From Oscillospiraceae bacterium (GTDB taxonomy: Bacteria > Bacillota > Clostridia > Oscillospirales > Oscillospiraceae): a DNA stretch of 38,046 bases. Shown in pieces: positions 32,499 through 38,046 of this stretch. The translations under genes and the position numbers were made by a program. The notes beneath the pieces are model-generated. The model saw nothing but the letters and a program-made list of their open reading frames with translations, had not been told where the DNA came from and did not search any database. Location: positions 1 to 38,046 of the forward strand of contig CACZPK010000136.1 of NCBI GenBank assembly GCA_902783035.1. Direction: 5' to 3'. Position 1 is the first letter of the stretch; each line of letters begins with the position of its first letter.

Positions 32499-33115
32499 AA
32501 ACGCGTGCTGCTGTCCGTGCCTTTTTCGCTCTGCCACGGGCGCTTTGGGAAGAGGCCCGGATCACCGCCGGTGCGTTTGCCGTGCTCATCGCGGTCGGGT
32601 TTACCGTCGCTACAATGCGTCCCGAGTCCCTTGACCCCCTGCTGCGTGTGTTGACCGACGCGACGGCAGAGGCCGGGGTCTATGCGGTGGACGGCACTGT
32701 ATTGATGACGACCATTCTTGCCAACAATCTGCTGGTGCTGCTTGCGGCAATTGCCGTTGGGTTGGTGCCACTGCTGCATCTCAGCGCTCTGTCTCTGGGT
32801 ATCAACGCCCTGTTTTACGGCGGTCTGGCTGCGTTTTATTACAGCCGTGAGGATCTGGGTCTTGCCGCTTTTCTCGCGGGTACGCTGCCCCACGGGCTTA
32901 TTGAGCTGAGCGCATTGGTGCTCTCCTGTGCCGCCGGTCTGTATCTTTGCCGCGCAACGACCTACGCCGTTCTCGGACATGTGGACGCGCGCATGGTGGG
33001 ACGCACTTTGGGCGAGTGTCTGCGGGTCTACACGCACTGGGTCGTGCCGCTGTTGATCCTGTCGGCGTTTCTGGAGGCATTTGTCACCCCGCTGATTTTT
33101 GGCGAATTTTTGTAA
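32495..33115 (+). CDS. SpoIIM family (DUF95) membrane protein
   Basis: The 206-residue product has about five membrane segments and the family signature: TTILANNLLVLLAAIAVG followed by a glycine-rich membrane stretch and LPHGLIELSALVLS. SpoIIM is part of the DMP complex with SpoIID and SpoIIP that drives engulfment, but the DUF95 family also has vegetative members. Its ATG overlaps the gltX stop by four bases, and with no separate promoter visible it is likely expressed vegetatively, which argues for caution in naming it spoIIM. A SpoIID-type gene is also present in this window, about 28 kb away. Confidence 0.82.
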   Translation: MKTRAAVRAFFALPRALWEEARITAGAFAVLIAVGFTVATMRPESLDPLLRVLTDATAEAGVYAVDGTVLMTTILANNLLVLLAAIAVGLVPLLHLSALSLGINALFYGGLAAFYYSREDLGLAAFLAGTLPHGLIELSALVLSCAAGLYLCRATTYAVLGHVDARMVGRTLGECLRVYTHWVVPLLILSAFLEAFVTPLIFGEFL

Positions 33116-34558
<1,443 letters not shown>

Positions 34559-34569
34559 ATCCAAACCGC

Positions 34570-34603
34570 AAAAAAGATGCCGACAAGTGTCGGCATCTTT
34601 TTT
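34570..34603. terminator. Bidirectional terminator between eno and sigK
   Basis: AAAAAAGATGCCGAC (34570-34584) pairs with its complement (34589-34603) around four bases, with six A/T pairs at the base giving a T run on both strands. It serves convergent eno and sigK. Confidence 0.9.
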
Positions 34604-35297
34604 ATTCTCTTTTGCCGCCCAGCGCCTCCTCCAGCTTTTCCAGTGCACGCTTTTCGATGCGCGATATATAACTGCGGCTGATGCCGAGTTTTGCCGCGAT
34701 CTCACGCTGCGTCCGCGGCAGATGCCCACCGAGTCCGTAGCGCAGCGAAATGATCTCCCGTTCGCGCGGCGTAAGCACCTCTCGCACAAGGGCACGTACG
34801 CGCACGCAATCCTCCTTGTCCTGCAGGTCGGCGTACATGGTGTCGTCCACTCCCACCACATCCAGCAGCGACAGGGCGTTTCCGTCCTTATCGGTCTCCA
34901 GCGTGTCGGAGAGCGAAACCTCGTTTTGTGCCTTTTTCCGGCTGCGGAAGTACATCAGTATCTCGTTTTCGATGCACTTTGCCGCATAGGTGGCAAGGCG
35001 GGTATTCTTTTCCGGTTTAAAACTGGATATGCCCTTGATCAGGCCAATCGTCCCAATGGAGATCAGGTCGTCCTGCTCACTCTCCTGCGCATAATACTTC
35101 TTCACGACGTGCGCCACGAGACGCAGATTATGCTCGATGAGCGTATTACGCGCCGCAATGTCACCGGAGGCAAAACGGGCAAGGCACTCGCGTTCCTCTG
35201 CCGCTGAAAGCGGTTTCGGGAAGGAGCCGGCGCCGCCTGACAGGTGCAGTGACAGCAGAATGCTGTGTGTCAGTAAGTAAATCGCCGCGGAAAGCAT
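34602..35297 (-). CDS. sigK: Sporulation sigma factor SigK
   Basis: The 231-residue product is a sporulation sigma factor: an N-terminal pro-like segment, FPKPLSAAEERECLARFASGD, then region 2 (NTLIEHNLRLVAHVVKKYY, DDLISIGTIGLIKGI, TRLATYAAKCIENEILMYFR) and region 4 (LTPREREIISLRYGLGG, QREIAAKLGISRSYISRIEKRAL). The N-terminal pattern is most like SigK, the late mother-cell factor, with SigE the main alternative. The coding sequence is continuous with no skin-type insertion. Length is close to SigK. GGGAG lies ten bases ahead of the ATG. The hydrophobic first 20 residues could be a removable pro-sequence. Confidence 0.88.
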   Translation of the reverse strand: MLSAAIYLLTHSILLSLHLSGGAGSFPKPLSAAEERECLARFASGDIAARNTLIEHNLRLVAHVVKKYYAQESEQDDLISIGTIGLIKGISSFKPEKNTRLATYAAKCIENEILMYFRSRKKAQNEVSLSDTLETDKDGNALSLLDVVGVDDTMYADLQDKEDCVRVRALVREVLTPREREIISLRYGLGGHLPRTQREIAAKLGISRSYISRIEKRALEKLEEALGGKRE

Positions 35298-35432
35298 ATT
35301 GCATCACTCCCTGCCCTACCCTATGCCCGGTCAGGAAGTCCCTATACCAGCCGCGCGTGAAAAGGCAGCTTTCCCGCACGAGCAAAAAGAGCTCCGTTTT
35401 TTATCCGCAGGGTAGCAATATGTACTACATTG

Positions 35433-35441
35433 TGCTATAAT
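35433..35441 (+). promoter_or_regulatory. Extended -10 promoter for the GGDEF-EAL gene
   Basis: TGCTATAAT (35433-35441) is an extended -10 element with no good -35 box. The last three bases overlap the first of two palindromic repeats, so a bound regulator could block it. Confidence 0.5.
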
Positions 35442-35472
35442 CATGATAGTATGGTAATTTGTTATCATGATT
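35439..35472. promoter_or_regulatory. Paired ATCATGAT palindromes at the GGDEF-EAL promoter
   Basis: AATCATGATA (35439-35448) and TATCATGATT (35463-35472) are perfect inverted copies 14 bases apart. Each contains the self-complementary ATCATGAT, with centres 24 bases apart. The first overlaps the -10 box, so the pair looks like a two-site repressor operator. The regulator is not identified. Confidence 0.55.
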
Positions 35473-35553
35473 GCACAGACGCACAGCAAGATACCCGATT
35501 GGATCAGACGGCGTTTGGAAGGAACGCTTTCCTCGAAAAAGGGGGCGACTGTT

Positions 35554-37824
35554 ATGATTAAATACCACTCTAACCGGAGCGAAGCACAAATCGCCAGGCG
35601 GTTTCTGGCGCTGCTTTTCTGCGGAGTTGTCGCGCTGTCCTTTGCCGTTGCACCGGTTTCGGCTGCTTCCGCTGCGCATGGCAGAGACACCCTGACGGTC
35701 GGTGTACCGGCAGACCGCTGCCCGGTATTTTATCGGGATGCAGACACAGATGAAATCGTAGGCATTGGCGTAGACCTGATGCGTGTTGCCGCAGAACATG
35801 CCGGCTATGACGTCACATTCCGTTTTGTAACGGAAGCAACCCTGAAGGATGCGCTGGACAGCGATGCGTATGACGTCATCATGCCCTTCGGCAGTGCCAT
35901 TTCCAGCACCTCCGGACGCTCAAGCGTCGTTTCGGACAATCTTACGCAGACACCATTTACCCTGGTCACCGAAGACAGTCGTGCCTTGCCACCGTTGAAC
36001 GAACTCCGGGTTGGTATGCTTCGCTCTCTGGGCGGCGGTGCCGAAACGGTTCTCCAGCTTTTCCCCGGTATTGAAATCAGCATGTATGAGACCATGGCGG
36101 ACAGTGTAAAGGCGCTTCGCGACGACGAAGTAGACGCCCTTCTGCACAACTCATTCGTATGGAGTTATGTGTTGCAGAAGCCCGCCTACAGTGATCTGCG
36201 TGTCCAGCCCTCCACTATGTTTTCCATGGATTTCCGTGCGGGTACTCTGGATACCCCTGCCGGACGGACAATTATTGAGCGCCTGAACGGCGGCATTGCC
36301 GCCACACCCGAAACGCATCGTCAGGCCATCATTCTGGATCACACCTCAAGGCGGCTGTATCGCTACGATTTTTCTGACTACCTGCATCAATACGGGTTAA
36401 TTCTGCTTTTGACAGCGCTGCTCTTCGCCTCTTTGACCGTCATCACCGTGCAGAAACGGCGCGCCCTGCGTCTGGAGCAGGAGGAAAAGATGCGCCATCT
36501 GATCGATCACGATCCGCTGACCGGCGTGCTCAGCCTGAATGGGTTCCGCAAGCGCGTGGAAACGTTGCTGCGCACACACCCGGACACGCCGTACTTTCTC
36601 TCCTATAACAACATCAAAAACTTCAAATTCATCAACGACAGCATGGGAATGCCGGCCGGAGACGAGTTGCTGCGTTTCTGGGGCGCGAAAAGCATGGAAG
36701 CCTTGAGTGATGAAGAGGCCATATGCCGCATTGAGGGCGATCACTTTGCTGTTCTGCGCCGATGCGGCGGAGATGAGCGAATGCTGCAGGATGAAACGGA
36801 TGTACTGGACCCCGTTCGCAACTTCTTCATCGATCAGGGCAAGGACAAGCGCGTCCAGATTTGCAGCGGCGTTTATGTGCTGACACCGGAGGACTATCAG
36901 CAGATTCATGTGGATCACATGCTGGATCTTGCCAGAGTGGCGGAAAAAAGGGTACGGGACACCCGTAAGGACGGCTACGAGATCTACAACCCTGGGCAGT
37001 GGGAAAAGGGAAAGCGTGTTGCAGATATCATCAGTCATTTGCCCGCCGCCCTTTCTGCGGGCGAGTTTCAGGTCTGCTATCAGCCCCAGATCAACTTCAA
37101 AACCGGAGAGATCACCGGTACAGAAGCTCTGTGCCGATGGAACCACGCCAAGCTGGGCTGGCTGCGCCCTTCCGAATTCATTCCAACGCTGGAAGAATAC
37201 GACCTCATATATGATTTGGACTGCTATGTTTGGGATACGGTCTGTCAGGACCTCCACCGGTGGAACGAACAAGGCAAACACCGGTCCGTCTCGGTAAACC
37301 TGTCGCGGCGCGATATCCGTGAGGAGCGGAATATCCCCGGCCACTTCTACAACTTGATTCACGTCTATGGTCTGAGTGCCGACCAGCTTCGCATCGAAAT
37401 CACAGAGAGCGCCTATGTGGAAGATCACGCTCTGCTGATCCGTACCACGGTAAAACTGCGTGAGTTTGGTTTTCAGGTGGAGATGGACGATTTTGGCAGC
37501 GGCTATTCCTCCCTGCACATGCTCAAGGACGTACCGGTGGACCGTATCAAGATGGATCTCCAGTTCATGAGTGAGACGGGAGACCCGGAAAAAGGGCGCA
37601 TCATTATCAGGCACATGATCCAGATGGTGCATTCCCTTGGGATGAGCCTGATTGCCGAGGGCGTGGAAAATGTTACCCAGGCGCAATTCCTCCAAAGCTG
37701 CGGCTGCTCCGAAATGCAAGGTTTTTACTTTTATAAGCCGATGCCGGTTCAGGAGTATGAAAGCATGGATGAAACCGTGCCTCTGCTCGCTGCGGAATCC
37801 CCCTCCACCGCAAAGCAGCCGTGA
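35554..37824 (+). CDS. Sensor protein with SBP-type domain, degenerate GGDEF and intact EAL
   Basis: The 756-residue product has a signal peptide (about 1-40), a family-3 solute-binding-type sensor domain (about 45-265), a membrane segment (about 280-300), a GGDEF domain (about 313-475) and an EAL domain (about 490-735). The GGDEF motif reads EGDHF (394-398), so cyclase activity is doubtful. The EAL side is intact: EAL (524-526), NLSRRDI, EITES, DDFGSGYSS (645-653), RIKMD and EGVEN (702-706), so it probably hydrolyses c-di-GMP in response to an outside ligand. I chose ATG 35554, which has AAGGGGG eight bases before it and begins the signal peptide; an ATG at 35467 has no such site. Confidence 0.92.
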   Translation: MIKYHSNRSEAQIARRFLALLFCGVVALSFAVAPVSAASAAHGRDTLTVGVPADRCPVFYRDADTDEIVGIGVDLMRVAAEHAGYDVTFRFVTEATLKDALDSDAYDVIMPFGSAISSTSGRSSVVSDNLTQTPFTLVTEDSRALPPLNELRVGMLRSLGGGAETVLQLFPGIEISMYETMADSVKALRDDEVDALLHNSFVWSYVLQKPAYSDLRVQPSTMFSMDFRAGTLDTPAGRTIIERLNGGIAATPETHRQAIILDHTSRRLYRYDFSDYLHQYGLILLLTALLFASLTVITVQKRRALRLEQEEKMRHLIDHDPLTGVLSLNGFRKRVETLLRTHPDTPYFLSYNNIKNFKFINDSMGMPAGDELLRFWGAKSMEALSDEEAICRIEGDHFAVLRRCGGDERMLQDETDVLDPVRNFFIDQGKDKRVQICSGVYVLTPEDYQQIHVDHMLDLARVAEKRVRDTRKDGYEIYNPGQWEKGKRVADIISHLPAALSAGEFQVCYQPQINFKTGEITGTEALCRWNHAKLGWLRPSEFIPTLEEYDLIYDLDCYVWDTVCQDLHRWNEQGKHRSVSVNLSRRDIREERNIPGHFYNLIHVYGLSADQLRIEITESAYVEDHALLIRTTVKLREFGFQVEMDDFGSGYSSLHMLKDVPVDRIKMDLQFMSETGDPEKGRIIIRHMIQMVHSLGMSLIAEGVENVTQAQFLQSCGCSEMQGFYFYKPMPVQEYESMDETVPLLAAESPSTAKQP

Positions 37825-37844
37825 AGAGCGCAAGCCAATGCATA

Positions 37845-37893
37845 AAACCCCCGTCGCCATCCCCGGTCTTTCGGGGCGGCGACGGGGTTTCTT
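37845..37893 (+). terminator. Intrinsic terminator after the GGDEF-EAL gene
   Basis: An AAACCCC-plus-CGTCGCC stem (37845-37858) pairs with GGCGACG-GGGTTT (37878-37890), enclosing a smaller CCCC/GGGG hairpin, followed by a T-rich tail. It starts 20 bases after the stop codon. Confidence 0.75.
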
Positions 37894-38017
37894 TCTACAT
37901 CCCGCTTTCCGCGCTTGCGCTTTCTATTTTGGCTTCGCCTGCGTGTCAACCGTTCGAAAGTAAGCGTCAAATAATCGGGCGGATTGCGCCGCTCCATGGA
38001 ATATGAGAGACTGTGTA

Positions 38018-38046
38018 GGGATTCTCGTGGAGTCTGCGAGAGTCTC
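38018..38046. other. Hairpin at the window edge
   Basis: GGGATTCTCG (38018-38027) can pair with CGAGAGTCTC (38037-38046), two pairs being wobbles in RNA. From 37894 to 38017 I see no gene, promoter or RNA gene. The hairpin may belong to a leader or terminator of a gene beyond the window. Confidence 0.3.

Noticed and set aside
37894-38017. tRNA-like GTTCGAA in the last 150 bases
   Set aside because: The T-loop-like string is not accompanied by an acceptor stem, D arm or anticodon arm at the right spacing.

Overview
The window looks like a stretch of ordinary chromosome from a spore-forming, GC-rich Clostridia bacterium, most likely Oscillospirales. Pointers are an uninterrupted sporulation sigma factor SigK, SpoIID- and SpoIIM-type proteins, a TIGR04086 membrane protein beside yajC, a SAM-I riboswitch in front of metK, strong AGGAGG-type ribosome sites and many four-base ATGA overlaps between genes. 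I see no IS element, phage, CRISPR array, rRNA or tRNA. The family-level placement is inference.

Layout. 1-4.9 kb (minus): spoIID-like, queA and tgt (queuosine tRNA modification), then yajC on its own promoter and the TIGR04086 gene. dapA (lysine and dipicolinate precursor) reads the other way at 5.0-5.9 kb. 5.9-11.9 kb (minus) is one tightly packed operon: lepB, rbgA, rnhB, yraN, aroC, a chorismate mutase-shikimate kinase fusion, an aminotransferase and a Nim/PNPOx-like flavoprotein. It joins protein export, ribosome assembly and DNA maintenance to late aromatic amino acid synthesis. 12.1-12.8 kb (minus) is DUF177-rpmF, divergent from an RluA-type pseudouridine synthase.

14.1-19.0 kb (plus) is a polyamine import operon: an XRE-cupin regulator, potA, potB and a potC-potD fusion. 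PotA carries a roughly 180-residue duplicated beta-rich insertion inside its TOBE domain, the most unusual protein feature here. Then come a tandem cyclic-nucleotide-binding protein, a DUF6465 protein and metK. 22.4-26.5 kb (plus) holds a rhomboid-like protein lacking an evident catalytic serine, an HD hydrolase, a TIM-barrel protein, endonuclease III and three small proteins of unknown function. 26.5-30.7 kb (minus) is trpS-tagO-wecB-anchored protein, every junction overlapping. 31.0-33.1 kb (plus) is gltX-spoIIM, followed by eno behind an operator-like 11-bp inverted repeat, sigK (minus), and a sensor-GGDEF-EAL protein behind paired ATCATGAT palindromes.

For a previously undescribed system, the best leads are the PotA insertion in its regulated operon, the three-gene small-protein cluster, the RbgA with an altered GTPase G4 motif, and the eno and EAL operator candidates. 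Family names come from recognition by reading; no database search or structure prediction was run.
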